From NCBI RefSeq assembly GCF_003208175.1, contig NZ_QKMR01000012.1, forward strand, positions 1 to 64,000: DNA of 64,000 nucleotides. Direction: 5' to 3'. The notes below the pieces were generated by a model. It had not been told where the DNA came from. It saw nothing but the letters and a program-made list of their open reading frames with translations, and made no database searches. This DNA comes from Ruminiclostridium sufflavum DSM 19573. GTDB taxonomy: Bacteria > Bacillota > Clostridia > Acetivibrionales > DSM-1351. The position numbers and the translations under genes were made by a program. Below, in pieces: positions 32,901-42,045 of this stretch; the stretch's first letter is position 1; the number at the start of each line of letters is the position of its first letter.

Positions 32901-35900
32901 ATAGATTCTGCATACAGTCCTATACTTATAAATATTGGTGGGGTGAATTCATCTGCATTTGAAAAAATACAAAACAACACATATTCAGGTTATATGCGTT
33001 GCAATGGAATAATGATAAAAGGAACGCTGTCAGAAAATTTCACTTTAAACAGTGGTACATACTATATTCATAGTGACTTGATAGTACCAAGTGGGAAGAC
33101 CTTGATAGTTAACCAAGGAGTAATTATTAAGCGTATAGATGGATATAGCAATATATATGTAAATGGAGTACTTCAAGCAAATGGAGCAACAGACAACCCG
33201 GTTGTTTTTACCACATATGGTGATATAGTATATGGCGGAAATATAGAAGCACCAATATACTGTGGAAGTATAAAGATATCAGAAACAGGGGAGTTTATTG
33301 GCGAAAATATAAAGATAAGATATGGTGCAGCAAATAGTGAAAATACCTGTGCATTAAGTGTGTGTGGAAAGCTGACAATTACAAATTCAGAAATCATTAG
33401 TTCGTGTGCAAATACTAGAGAAACAGGACAAGGAATATACACTAATACTACAAAAGATATAACAATAGAAAACACATTAATATCTGGATTTGATTATGGC
33501 ATATTTGCTGCTAATAATTCAGAAGCATCAAATGGAACAATTACAATCATAAATAACACAATATCTGATTGTAATTATGAAGGTATAACATTTAGCCAAA
33601 AAGGTGCAGGAAATGTGATAATTGAAGATAATAATTTGGTTCAGAATTCATGGGGAATAAGTGTATTCGATTTTGGAATAGGAAACTTGAGTATTCAGAA
33701 TAACAGTATAGAGTACAACAGTACAAGTACGCGTGCTCATGCTATATATGTAAATCTTGGAGTGAAGGAATCTATATTCACATCAATAAAAAACAATACA
33801 TATACTGGAAGTGTTTTTAAAAGTATAGAAATAGGCGGAACATTAGCTGATAATTTAACTATAACCAGCGGTACATATTATTTTCTTGAGGATATATCAG
33901 TTCCAGAGGGATTGACGTTAACAATTAAATCCGGAGTAATACTTAAGAATGCAAACCAAAGCTATGGCATAAAAGTACAAGGAACACTGGACGCATCAAG
34001 TGGAACAAGGGATAATCCGATTGTATTTACTACAGAATATGATTCGGCGTATGGTGGAAATGGGATAGACGGATATTGGTATGGCATATATGTATCATCT
34101 ACAGGAACTTTCAACGGTAATAGTGTTAAAATAAGATATGGGGGATACCATACTTATATTATTACCTATAATGATAGTGCATTGAAGGTGGAAGGAAAAT
34201 TTATCCTCACAAACTCAGAGATAGTTAGGTCACATCAATACGGTATATACTTTAATACCTCAGACACTCCTGTACTGCTTTTTAACACCTTTTACGGAAA
34301 TGGTAACGGTGGAGATAAGAACCGTTACGGCATCTACAACGCCAACCCCTCCACGCCAATCGACGCAAGATATAACTACTGGGGCTCGTATTACGGCCCG
34401 TCAGTTTACGATTCCAATACAGGGAAATGGGTCGGCGAAGGCGACAGAGTAGGCGACGGAATTGATTACACCCCTTGGCTGGGCTCAGAAATGAACTATA
34501 AGCTGTACTTCGGACAGAGCGGGACAAACTCTGCCACAGGTAATTTTTCAAGAACCTATACTGATTTGACAATGGATTCACCGGGCTTTGACATATCCTT
34601 CAGCAGAACCTACAACTCACGAAACGACAAAGCCTCGGTATTCGGCAGAGGCTGGACCTTTAGCTATGAGGGAAGTGTTAAAAATGCTGAAAGCACATAT
34701 GTTGATATAGACGGAACAACAAAAACCACAGCTGTACCGTCGACGAAAGTGGTCAGCCTGCCCGACGGCAGTGTTCAAGCCTTTAAAGAAAACGAAGACG
34801 GCACATATACGGCAAACAACTCAAGAAACACTCTTGTTAAACGCTCAGACGGAACATATACCCTTACCTCCAAGGAGCAAAATGTATTTTATTTTAATCA
34901 GGACGGCTGCCTTGTAAAAATGGAGGACAGGAACGGCAACGCAATTACAATAACCGTTGATTCAGAGGGCAAGGCTACGGCAGTAAAAGACCAGGCAGAC
35001 AGGCAATTTGCAATAGCATATCAGGACGGGTTAATAAAAACAATAACAGACATAGCAGGCAGCAGAACCATCACATACAATTATCAGAATCAAAGGCTGA
35101 CAGAAGTAATTGATGCCATGGGCAATTCGACAGGATACCTTTATGACACAGACGGCTTCCTTACGGAAATCAGGGACAGCAGCAATAAAACCGTTGAAGC
35201 GGTCACCTACCTTCATTCGGGAGAAAACAAGGACAAGGTTGACACCAGAACAGATGCAAACGGAAATATATTAACCTATTCCTATGACAACATAAACTGC
35301 AAAACCACAATTACAGACAGCAGCGGAAGGGTCACAGCAGAAAAATATGACAGCGCCTACAGCATAATAAGCTCAACAGATGCAGAGGAAAAATTAACGG
35401 CATATGAATATGACAAGGACTCAAGCGGATTAAACAAATATGCGGAGCAAAAATCTGTAACAGACAGAAATGGAAGCAAAACAAGCTATGACAGGGACAG
35501 CAAGGGCAATATCACAAAAGTAACAAACCCCGACTCAAGCACAAGAGTAATGACCTATGATGCTAAAAACAATGTGACAAGTGTCAGGGACGAAATGGGC
35601 AAATATACCTTCTTTGTATATGATGCCAGCCAAAAGAAGCTGCTGAAAAAGGTTCAGCCTCTAAATGGTACTGAACAATATACAGACGGTACCAGTGATG
35701 CAAGCAAATTTGCAATAACTACTTATACCTACTACACAGATGCGGAATGTCAGGCAAATGGCTATAAGGCAAAGGCACTGCTGAAATCGGTAAGGGATGC
35801 GGAGAGCAAGACAACCACCTACACCTATGATGCATACGGAAACATAAAGACAGTAACAGATGCCGAGAACAAAACCGTTACAACACAATACAATTCAATA

Positions 35901-38900
35901 AGCCAATTGCTGAAATCAATTTCTGCAAAAGGCAATGAAACAGAATACACCTACGACAAAAACGGAAACCTTGAAAAGCAGGAGCAGAAAAATGGGACCG
36001 GCGGCAGTATTACCAGAATCACATATGATTCCGAAAACAGAAGGACAAAGGAGGTAGCTCCGAAGCAATACAACGCTGCCGAGGATGATATTGCAAGCCA
36101 TGAATACACCGGAAATTACGGAAACAGGTATACATATTATGACAGCGGAAAGGTAAAAACCTTTACTGATGCAAACAATTACACAACCTCCTATACATAC
36201 GATATATACGGAAATTTGAAAACAGAGGAAAAGCCCAACGGCTCGGTATATACCTATGAATATGATGTAATGAACAGAGCAGCAAGGGTGTATTATCAGG
36301 ACAGCCCGGAAACGGGGAAAATAATGCTTGAAGAAAACACCTATGAAATACTGGCAAACAAAAACACACAGACCACCAGCAAAAAATACTTAAACGGCAC
36401 AGACATAGCGGTAACCGTAAGCGTTTATGACTATTCGGGAAGGCTGATATCAAAGACAAACCCTGATGGAACAACCTCTACAGCCTATAATGCAAACGGA
36501 ACAATAAACAATACAACAGATGCAAAAGGCAGCAAAGCCTATTACAAATATGACGGCCTGAACAGGCTGACCGAGCAGTGGACACCCTTTGAAAGCATAA
36601 GCGGTACAGTAAAATATACTTATCAAAAAATAGTTTATGATAAGGCTGGCAGAAAGCTTCAGGAAATTGCAGGAAAAACTACAGTTACCCTATATTCAGT
36701 ACCAACAGGCTATATAGCAAATAATTATGAATATTATGCTAACGGAAAAGTAAAAACCCTCACACAAAGTGATGAAACAGGTACAATATTCGGCAAAACA
36801 GAATATGAGTACGATGCAGACGGCAACATCAGCAAGGAAGCGATATACACAGATGCTAATAACAAAAACATAACCGAATACGGCTACAACTATTTAGGAA
36901 AAGTATCAGAGAAAAAAGTACATGTAAAAGCCGGAGACATTGAGGGAAATGACTATACCGGCACAGAGGACACAATACTTTCAACCCTGTATACCTATGA
37001 CAAAAACGGCAGCCTTGAAACAATAACAACGCCAGACGGGGTAACAACCACCTATACCTATGACAATATGAATCTCCGGACAAGCGTAAGCCAGTCGGGA
37101 ATAGATGAGTACATGCTGCCTGTAACAATAACCTCATCAACAGAATATGACTGGCAGGGCAATACCGTAAAAACAACAGACCCGAACGGCAATGAAACAA
37201 TAAACACCTACAGCAAGAGAGGCTTGCTTGAAAAAACCGTAACTGAAACAACAGCTTCGGCAGGGCTTAAAACAACAAATACAACAGCCTTCTATTATGA
37301 CAGGGCGGGCAGATTGACAGCCGAGGTTGCCGCAAAGGACTATGACCCTGCAAAAACCCTTGAACAGATGAATAGGGTGGAATACACCTATGACTTGATG
37401 GGCAGGGTAAAAACAAAAACATACATAGGCGGGGAAAAGAGAGTAGACCCTACGACCTTTGAATGGACAACCGGGCAGGTAAATATCTTGCAGAGGGCAT
37501 ATAAATATGACGCAAACGGAAATGTTATAAAAGAGCTTGATGCACTGGGCTTTGAAGCGGCAACGGACAAGACAGGCATAGATACACAAATAGACACAGG
37601 CTACGGAACAGAATACACCTACAATATTGCAAATAAGCTAGAAACAGTATCAGATGCCGAGACAAAAGCAAAAGGCCTAAGCTTTACAACGAAATACGGC
37701 TATGATGCACTGGGCAGAACACTTACGGAAACAGCTGCAAACGGAGCAGTAACCAAGTACAGCTATGATAGTGCCGGAAATGTAATCTCCGTAGCTGTAA
37801 GGAAAACAGAAAATGCTGCGGAGCAGACAATAAAAGCAAGCACCTTCGACTTTACAGGGAATTTGCTTACAGAGACAAGCTATCAGGCAGCAGCAACAGG
37901 TAGCACAATAACCTATGAATACAATGCATTAGGTCAGGTAAGAAAAGCAATATATCCGGGTGATGCTGCAATACCTCAGAACACTGTAACCTGCCAGTAT
38001 GATTTGATGGGCAGGCTGAAAACCCGGCAGGACACAAAGGGAGCTATAGACACATATACCTACAGCAAGCAGGGAAATGTACTGTCTCACACGCAGCAGA
38101 AGCAGGACGGCACAGAGGCAATAACAACCTCAACCCGGTATGACAAAAACGGAAACGCCAGATATGTATTTGACGGAAATGAAAAATGTACAACCTATAC
38201 ATACAATGAGCAAAATAAAGTTATAATATCAAGGCAATCAGCGTCAGGTATAGAACACGAAACCACATATACATATGATACAAACGGAAACCAGATAACA
38301 ACAACCGATTGGCTGGGAAATACAACTGTAAATGTATACGACAGCTTGAACAGGCTCATAGAAACAAAGGATGCCTACGGGAAAAGCATACAGAAGCTTG
38401 AATACAACCACTGCAATGTGCAGGAAAAAGCCTATGATGCATTAAACAAGGCTACAGTATATACATACGACAGAAATAACAGGCTGTTAACCGCAACAGA
38501 CCCTGAAAACCATACAACAAGCCAGACCTATGACAATGTTGGGAATATAGCCTCAAAAACAGACGGCAGAGGCAATACAACAAGCTATACCTATGATGAA
38601 ATGGGCAGGCTGAAAACAGCAGTAAATGCCAAAAACGAGACAACAGTTTACACCTATGATTTGAGCGGAAACCTGCTTACACAGACGGATGGCAAAGGCG
38701 ACACCACCACATATGAGTACAATGCGGCAAACAAGGCAGTAAAGCGTATAGATCATGGAGGAAGGACAGGACCTGAGGGCAATTACACCTACGACTCTTC
38801 AAAAACAGAGGCCTATACCTACAATGCAGACGGAAGCCTTGCAAGCAAAACGGACAGAAACGGAAAGACAACAGTATACACCTATGACATACACGGAAGG

Positions 38901-41240
38901 CTCATAAGCGAGGAAATACAAAATGAAGCAGGAAGCGCAATAGCCTATGCCTATGACGCAAACGGAAACCAGCTGGCAATGACAGACAGCACAGGCACAA
39001 CCCTCAGAACCTATGATGAGTTGGGCAGGGTATTGACAAAAACAGTGCCAAATATTGGGACAACCACCTTCCGGTATGATATAATAGAGGGCATGGATGA
39101 GGGCTGTTACAAGGAAATAACAACAGACCCAAAAGGCAATGTAACAATTAAAGTCTTTGACAAAGCAGACAGGCTGATTACAGTAACGGCAGACGGTAAG
39201 ACAACCACCTACGGCTATTATGACAACGGAGCAAGGCAAAGTGTAGCATACTCAGACGGCACAAATAACATAGCCGTTGAAGAATATATATATTACGATA
39301 ATGGTCTGTTATGGACCTTAACAAACAAAAAAGCGGACGGAACGGTAATAGACAGCTATGCTTACACCTATGATGCCGCCGGCAACCAGACCTCAAAGAC
39401 AGACTCAAAGGGAACTACAACATATACCTATGATGAGCTGAACAGGCTTAAAACAGTGACAGAGCCTGACGATACGGTAACAGCCTATACCTTTGACGGA
39501 GCAGGAAACAGGAAAACAGAAGCAATAACAAAGGGAACTGAAACAACTGAAAACACTTACACATACAACGGGCAGAACAGGTTAACCCAGATATCAACCA
39601 AGGTAAACGGCACCTTGACAGCCACAACGGAATATGCCTATGACAGCAACGGAAACCAGCTGACGGCCACAGTAAACGGAACAATAACAGCAGTTAATGT
39701 ATATGATTATCGGAATCAGCTGATACAAACCATGACAGGCACAGCCACAACAATAAACGCATACAACGGAGAAGGCTACAGAGTAGGAAAAACAGTAAAC
39801 GGCACATTGACAAGATACTTATATGAGGGTGACAAGGTAGTTCTGGAAGTAGATAGCTCAGGAAATGAAACAGCAAGAAACGTATACGGAAGCAACCTGA
39901 TAATGAGGGAGGCAATCAGGACGGATGGCTCAGATATATTTGATACGTACTTCTACCTGTACAACGGACATGCAGATGTAACGGCGCTATTAAAACCTGA
40001 CGGAACAATAGCCGCAACCTACTATTATGATGCCTTTGGAAACATAACCGACACAACAGGCAGCGCGAACAACAGCATAGCTTTTACCGGATATCAGTAC
40101 GATGCAGAAACAGGCTTATACTATCTGAACGCCAGAATGTATGACCCAAAAACGGCTAGATTCCTGCAAGAAGACACATATTTGGGCGACCCAAGCGACC
40201 CGCTGAGCCTTAACTTATATACGTATTGCCACAATGAACCGATAATGTATACAGACCCTACGGGGCATTTCGACCAACTGGAGGCTATGGCAAGACATGC
40301 ATCCATGCTAAACACAAATAGCTACTTTAATGGGCTAATCAGCAGCGGCAGTACAGGAGCAAGCATAGCAGAGCATTTAAAGGCATCACAGGCAGCTTAT
40401 AATAAGGACAAGCTGAGTAGGCTCATAAAGGACGATAAGAAAATAGCGGAAAGAATAAATTCTCCGAAATTGAGCAATACAGATAATATTGCATCTGCCA
40501 ATGAAATGAATAATGGTTTGCCTACTGCACTGGGAATAATCACAGGATTAACTGTTTCCGGCATTTATAATGCCTCACTGAATATCCCTGAAATAACAAA
40601 TCAAATGGCATTTAACCAATCATCAGATGAAATCATGATTAATGCATTAGGACAAATTACAGGTGGAAATAATCATGCGTATGCAGGATACTATATAGGG
40701 AAAACTATTGGTGATGCAGGCTCAATAGTTTTTGGTATCGGCGAAGCTGTTTTGGGTGCTGCCGGAGAAGTTGGAGGAGGAATATTAACTGCCTCCGGTG
40801 TAGGAGCAGCATTGGGAGTGCCAGCGATTGCAGCAAGCGCCGGCTTAATTGCTCATGGTGTTGGAACAGTTGGAACATCAATATATAATGTTACTACAGA
40901 TGCACAAAATGTTAAGAATTATTATAATAAAATAAAGGAAGAGTCGCCTGAGGGGGGGAGTAAACCTGTTGTAACCCAAGGTAAAGGGCAAGCACCTAAG
41001 CAAGGACAACCTAACTCAGTGTATGAAAAAGTTGACAATGAAGACCTTAATAAAGTTGTATCTCGAACGACCTACGATTCAAATGGTAATATAGCAACGA
41101 GAGAGGATTATTATACAGGAAGCAACCCACATACACATTATGATAAATCAACAGGCCAAAACCTTGAAAATCATACGCATATTTACAAATATAATGATAA
41201 AGGACAGCGAATAGGTGAAGAAGTTGTCCCATTAAAATAA
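30000..41240 (+). CDS. Secreted Rhs/YD-repeat polymorphic toxin with FN3, dockerin and beta-helix modules
   Basis: A 3746-residue exported protein. Domains: signal peptide (1-44, cleavage near KAFA), a Pro/Ala/Glu-rich linker (to about 135), seven FN3 domains (about 139-783), three beta-helix modules with repeated VTIAQGATLTIEPG-type openings (about 784-1490), an Rhs N-terminal DUF6531-like segment (FSRTYTDLTMDSPG, SFSRTYNSRND, about 1515-1565), a long YD-repeat shell (about 1630-3360), the Rhs core ending (GLYYLNARMYDP to YTDPTGHF, about 3380-3424), then a 322-residue variable tip. FN3 number three is split by a type I dockerin pair (376-441). The tip has a glycine-rich hydrophobic stretch and ends with clustered histidines (NPHTHYD, ENHTHIYKY). 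ATG at 30000 is favoured by AAAGGAAAA upstream. Toxin identity is inferred from architecture and the immunity-like gene that follows. Confidence 0.9.
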   Translation: MDYLPKKCMRNAKRRIAGLLAMLLAIQSLCAFDLSAFQVQKAFAGALAYEEGLQPDPSAEKESGRGREADTGQDRVTAQGGDTALAGASDGEPEQAGMPKEAAGMMRRVDSAASDLPASGSQATAFASAVTTPAAVSIPANINVTASDTALTVSWDAADGADSYDLWTDGSILNTTEVSYTYSGLEPGTPHTIRLRAVSQYGTGDWSAEISAYTLLNTPLSLAAALQDASAELSWSAVSGAAYYEIYRNGTVIGTSVTSTYSDSGLTAGTACVYRIKAYSSTGNTSALSEALEVSMSSATVTPAAISVPSNIIVTSTDTTLTVGWDAVEGANSYYVSLDGNITKTTANNYTYNGLEPNTQHTIKVRAVDPDMYGLIGDVNGDNAVDAIDMALVKKYLYDNTFDFPVENDMWIGDVNGDDSIDAIDYALMKQYFLGSISDFPKSLSEWSEEVTRYTLLSAPANLTAVPSAGTVALTWDSVTGAEGYEVYRDGSLLEDSNTNSYSDSGLMPGETYQYAIKAYNEHNESAMSNQAAVTTIAPSVPANIKVEATDTTLSVSWTSVEEAESYDISFDGNITNVTACSHAYNGLEPNTQHAVKVRTVDNAGTSGNWSTEIISFTRFAAPANFAATTVSAVSIDLTWNEVNGAAGYDVKIDNEIIPDITGNTYQITGLAPGLKHWISIRAKNPNTESAWSGEISKYTLLSTPSNIIVTAATTSLTVSWDAVSDATSYDVELNGQTVKTVTQNSCVIDGLTVGTQYRIRIKALNDYLSSDWSNEVSNTTQAYTNVSGTISRNTTWTLANSPYMMEGSVTIAQGATLTIEPGVVVKGAYYSYIIDVRGKLIANGDVDNPIVFTTHKDSEYGGSGVKGLNDYWQGINVSETGEFVGDNVKIRYSDSSYTGAIIVRGKLKFTNSAISNSYGHGVFIDTSNDVIIEGNTISQKANGIEISKLGTGNLSIKNNGISNNEPIDSAYSPILINIGGVNSSAFEKIQNNTYSGYMRCNGIMIKGTLSENFTLNSGTYYIHSDLIVPSGKTLIVNQGVIIKRIDGYSNIYVNGVLQANGATDNPVVFTTYGDIVYGGNIEAPIYCGSIKISETGEFIGENIKIRYGAANSENTCALSVCGKLTITNSEIISSCANTRETGQGIYTNTTKDITIENTLISGFDYGIFAANNSEASNGTITIINNTISDCNYEGITFSQKGAGNVIIEDNNLVQNSWGISVFDFGIGNLSIQNNSIEYNSTSTRAHAIYVNLGVKESIFTSIKNNTYTGSVFKSIEIGGTLADNLTITSGTYYFLEDISVPEGLTLTIKSGVILKNANQSYGIKVQGTLDASSGTRDNPIVFTTEYDSAYGGNGIDGYWYGIYVSSTGTFNGNSVKIRYGGYHTYIITYNDSALKVEGKFILTNSEIVRSHQYGIYFNTSDTPVLLFNTFYGNGNGGDKNRYGIYNANPSTPIDARYNYWGSYYGPSVYDSNTGKWVGEGDRVGDGIDYTPWLGSEMNYKLYFGQSGTNSATGNFSRTYTDLTMDSPGFDISFSRTYNSRNDKASVFGRGWTFSYEGSVKNAESTYVDIDGTTKTTAVPSTKVVSLPDGSVQAFKENEDGTYTANNSRNTLVKRSDGTYTLTSKEQNVFYFNQDGCLVKMEDRNGNAITITVDSEGKATAVKDQADRQFAIAYQDGLIKTITDIAGSRTITYNYQNQRLTEVIDAMGNSTGYLYDTDGFLTEIRDSSNKTVEAVTYLHSGENKDKVDTRTDANGNILTYSYDNINCKTTITDSSGRVTAEKYDSAYSIISSTDAEEKLTAYEYDKDSSGLNKYAEQKSVTDRNGSKTSYDRDSKGNITKVTNPDSSTRVMTYDAKNNVTSVRDEMGKYTFFVYDASQKKLLKKVQPLNGTEQYTDGTSDASKFAITTYTYYTDAECQANGYKAKALLKSVRDAESKTTTYTYDAYGNIKTVTDAENKTVTTQYNSISQLLKSISAKGNETEYTYDKNGNLEKQEQKNGTGGSITRITYDSENRRTKEVAPKQYNAAEDDIASHEYTGNYGNRYTYYDSGKVKTFTDANNYTTSYTYDIYGNLKTEEKPNGSVYTYEYDVMNRAARVYYQDSPETGKIMLEENTYEILANKNTQTTSKKYLNGTDIAVTVSVYDYSGRLISKTNPDGTTSTAYNANGTINNTTDAKGSKAYYKYDGLNRLTEQWTPFESISGTVKYTYQKIVYDKAGRKLQEIAGKTTVTLYSVPTGYIANNYEYYANGKVKTLTQSDETGTIFGKTEYEYDADGNISKEAIYTDANNKNITEYGYNYLGKVSEKKVHVKAGDIEGNDYTGTEDTILSTLYTYDKNGSLETITTPDGVTTTYTYDNMNLRTSVSQSGIDEYMLPVTITSSTEYDWQGNTVKTTDPNGNETINTYSKRGLLEKTVTETTASAGLKTTNTTAFYYDRAGRLTAEVAAKDYDPAKTLEQMNRVEYTYDLMGRVKTKTYIGGEKRVDPTTFEWTTGQVNILQRAYKYDANGNVIKELDALGFEAATDKTGIDTQIDTGYGTEYTYNIANKLETVSDAETKAKGLSFTTKYGYDALGRTLTETAANGAVTKYSYDSAGNVISVAVRKTENAAEQTIKASTFDFTGNLLTETSYQAAATGSTITYEYNALGQVRKAIYPGDAAIPQNTVTCQYDLMGRLKTRQDTKGAIDTYTYSKQGNVLSHTQQKQDGTEAITTSTRYDKNGNARYVFDGNEKCTTYTYNEQNKVIISRQSASGIEHETTYTYDTNGNQITTTDWLGNTTVNVYDSLNRLIETKDAYGKSIQKLEYNHCNVQEKAYDALNKATVYTYDRNNRLLTATDPENHTTSQTYDNVGNIASKTDGRGNTTSYTYDEMGRLKTAVNAKNETTVYTYDLSGNLLTQTDGKGDTTTYEYNAANKAVKRIDHGGRTGPEGNYTYDSSKTEAYTYNADGSLASKTDRNGKTTVYTYDIHGRLISEEIQNEAGSAIAYAYDANGNQLAMTDSTGTTLRTYDELGRVLTKTVPNIGTTTFRYDIIEGMDEGCYKEITTDPKGNVTIKVFDKADRLITVTADGKTTTYGYYDNGARQSVAYSDGTNNIAVEEYIYYDNGLLWTLTNKKADGTVIDSYAYTYDAAGNQTSKTDSKGTTTYTYDELNRLKTVTEPDDTVTAYTFDGAGNRKTEAITKGTETTENTYTYNGQNRLTQISTKVNGTLTATTEYAYDSNGNQLTATVNGTITAVNVYDYRNQLIQTMTGTATTINAYNGEGYRVGKTVNGTLTRYLYEGDKVVLEVDSSGNETARNVYGSNLIMREAIRTDGSDIFDTYFYLYNGHADVTALLKPDGTIAATYYYDAFGNITDTTGSANNSIAFTGYQYDAETGLYYLNARMYDPKTARFLQEDTYLGDPSDPLSLNLYTYCHNEPIMYTDPTGHFDQLEAMARHASMLNTNSYFNGLISSGSTGASIAEHLKASQAAYNKDKLSRLIKDDKKIAERINSPKLSNTDNIASANEMNNGLPTALGIITGLTVSGIYNASLNIPEITNQMAFNQSSDEIMINALGQITGGNNHAYAGYYIGKTIGDAGSIVFGIGEAVLGAAGEVGGGILTASGVGAALGVPAIAASAGLIAHGVGTVGTSIYNVTTDAQNVKNYYNKIKEESPEGGSKPVVTQGKGQAPKQGQPNSVYEKVDNEDLNKVVSRTTYDSNGNIATREDYYTGSNPHTHYDKSTGQNLENHTHIYKYNDKGQRIGEEVVPLK
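31126..31320 (+). other. Type I dockerin pair nested in an FN3 domain
   Basis: Two calcium-loop/helix repeats: GDVNGDNAVDAIDMALVKKYL and GDVNGDDSIDAIDYALMKQYFLG (each slightly cut). Both have the D-x-N-x-D pattern and the Ala-Ile pair at cohesin-recognition positions. Sequence before it (HTIKVRAVDPDMYG) and after it (SEWSEEVTRYTLL) together make one FN3 F strand, loop and G strand, as in the neighbouring FN3 copies. A dockerin binds cohesins of a cellulosome scaffoldin in a calcium-dependent way. Confidence 0.85.
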
Positions 41241-41254
41241 GAGAGGATGATAAT

Positions 41255-41752
41255 GTGAGTATAAAGGCATGGGGAATATTTCAACTATATAATTCAGACT
41301 TTTCAATTCAAGAGAAAGTGGAATTGGCTTTTGTGGCAACAATAATAGCCACTGAACACAAAATTGGCTTAAAACTCGGAGGTAATGTAGAACCTCATAT
41401 TTTAAGAAATATAGGAAATCTTGAAGGTAAAATTCCATTTGAATTAACTGACGACCCACTTGATGTTAATGCACACTGTCTTTTTGTAGGTGATGGGATA
41501 GAGGTATTAGTTGCAGAAAATAGGGTAGATACAGGAGAAAGTCTAGTGGCTAGAATGGAAAGAATACAAAATTTTTTCACTGAAATGCTAATGAACAAAG
41601 CTATCAAGAGTATTAAATTATTTCTTAATGTTGAAGAAGGCGATGAGGTTGATACACTTGATGTTTCAGTAAGTGAATTCAGTAAAAAAATGGTGGAGTT
41701 ATATGAGCAAGAGGGTAATTGGACTCCCATAGTAAAAGCTATAATTACATAA
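41255..41752 (+). CDS. Probable immunity protein of the Rhs toxin
   Basis: A 165-residue acidic, soluble protein of no family I recognise. It starts at GTG 41255, eight bases after GAGAGG, 14 bp beyond the toxin stop; the ATG overlapping it is out of frame and stops at once. There is no signal peptide or membrane segment, as expected for a cytoplasmic antidote to an imported toxin tip. A strong terminator follows, so toxin and this gene end one transcript. The assignment rests on position, size and isolation, not on similarity. Its A+T-rich composition resembles the toxin tip more than the Rhs shell. Confidence 0.7.
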   Translation: MSIKAWGIFQLYNSDFSIQEKVELAFVATIIATEHKIGLKLGGNVEPHILRNIGNLEGKIPFELTDDPLDVNAHCLFVGDGIEVLVAENRVDTGESLVARMERIQNFFTEMLMNKAIKSIKLFLNVEEGDEVDTLDVSVSEFSKKMVELYEQEGNWTPIVKAIIT

Positions 41753-41763
41753 AGTTTTGTACA

Positions 41764-41793
41764 GGCGGTCATCTATGATGACCGTCCTTTTTT
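41764..41793 (+). terminator. Rho-independent terminator of the rhs-immunity unit
   Basis: CGGTCATC (41766-41773) and GATGACCG (41777-41784) with a TAT loop, followed by TCCTTTTTT. Confidence 0.93.
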
Positions 41794-42045
41794 CTGTTTT
41801 GTATACAGTAGACATAAAATAAATAAAGTGAACCTAATACAGCCCAAACTTTTTTAAAACGCTTTTTACCACATCGTTATTTTACACTATCCAGTATATA
41901 AAAACAGCTGTATTAAAGGTTATGCGGTCTGACACTTATGAGAGGGGACGATTTTTTGTAAAAACTGTCGCTTGTGTATCCTTGGAGAACAGCAAATACG
42001 CTGTTTTACGCAAAATACACTCCCCTCCGACTTTATCTGAACGCC
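41794..42045. other. Gap between the immunity gene and the chemoreceptor gene
   Basis: About 250 bp without a supported gene. On the minus strand a hairpin (AACAGC/GCTGTT, about 41990-42006) follows the chemoreceptor gene. Nothing else recognised. Confidence 0.4.

Noticed and set aside
34282-39915. Many long antisense open frames on the minus strand across the Rhs shell
   Set aside because: They arise because YD-repeat codons (ACC/TAT/GAT rich) rarely make stops in reverse. They lack ribosome sites, overlap each other and have Cys/Leu-rich composition unlike real proteins.
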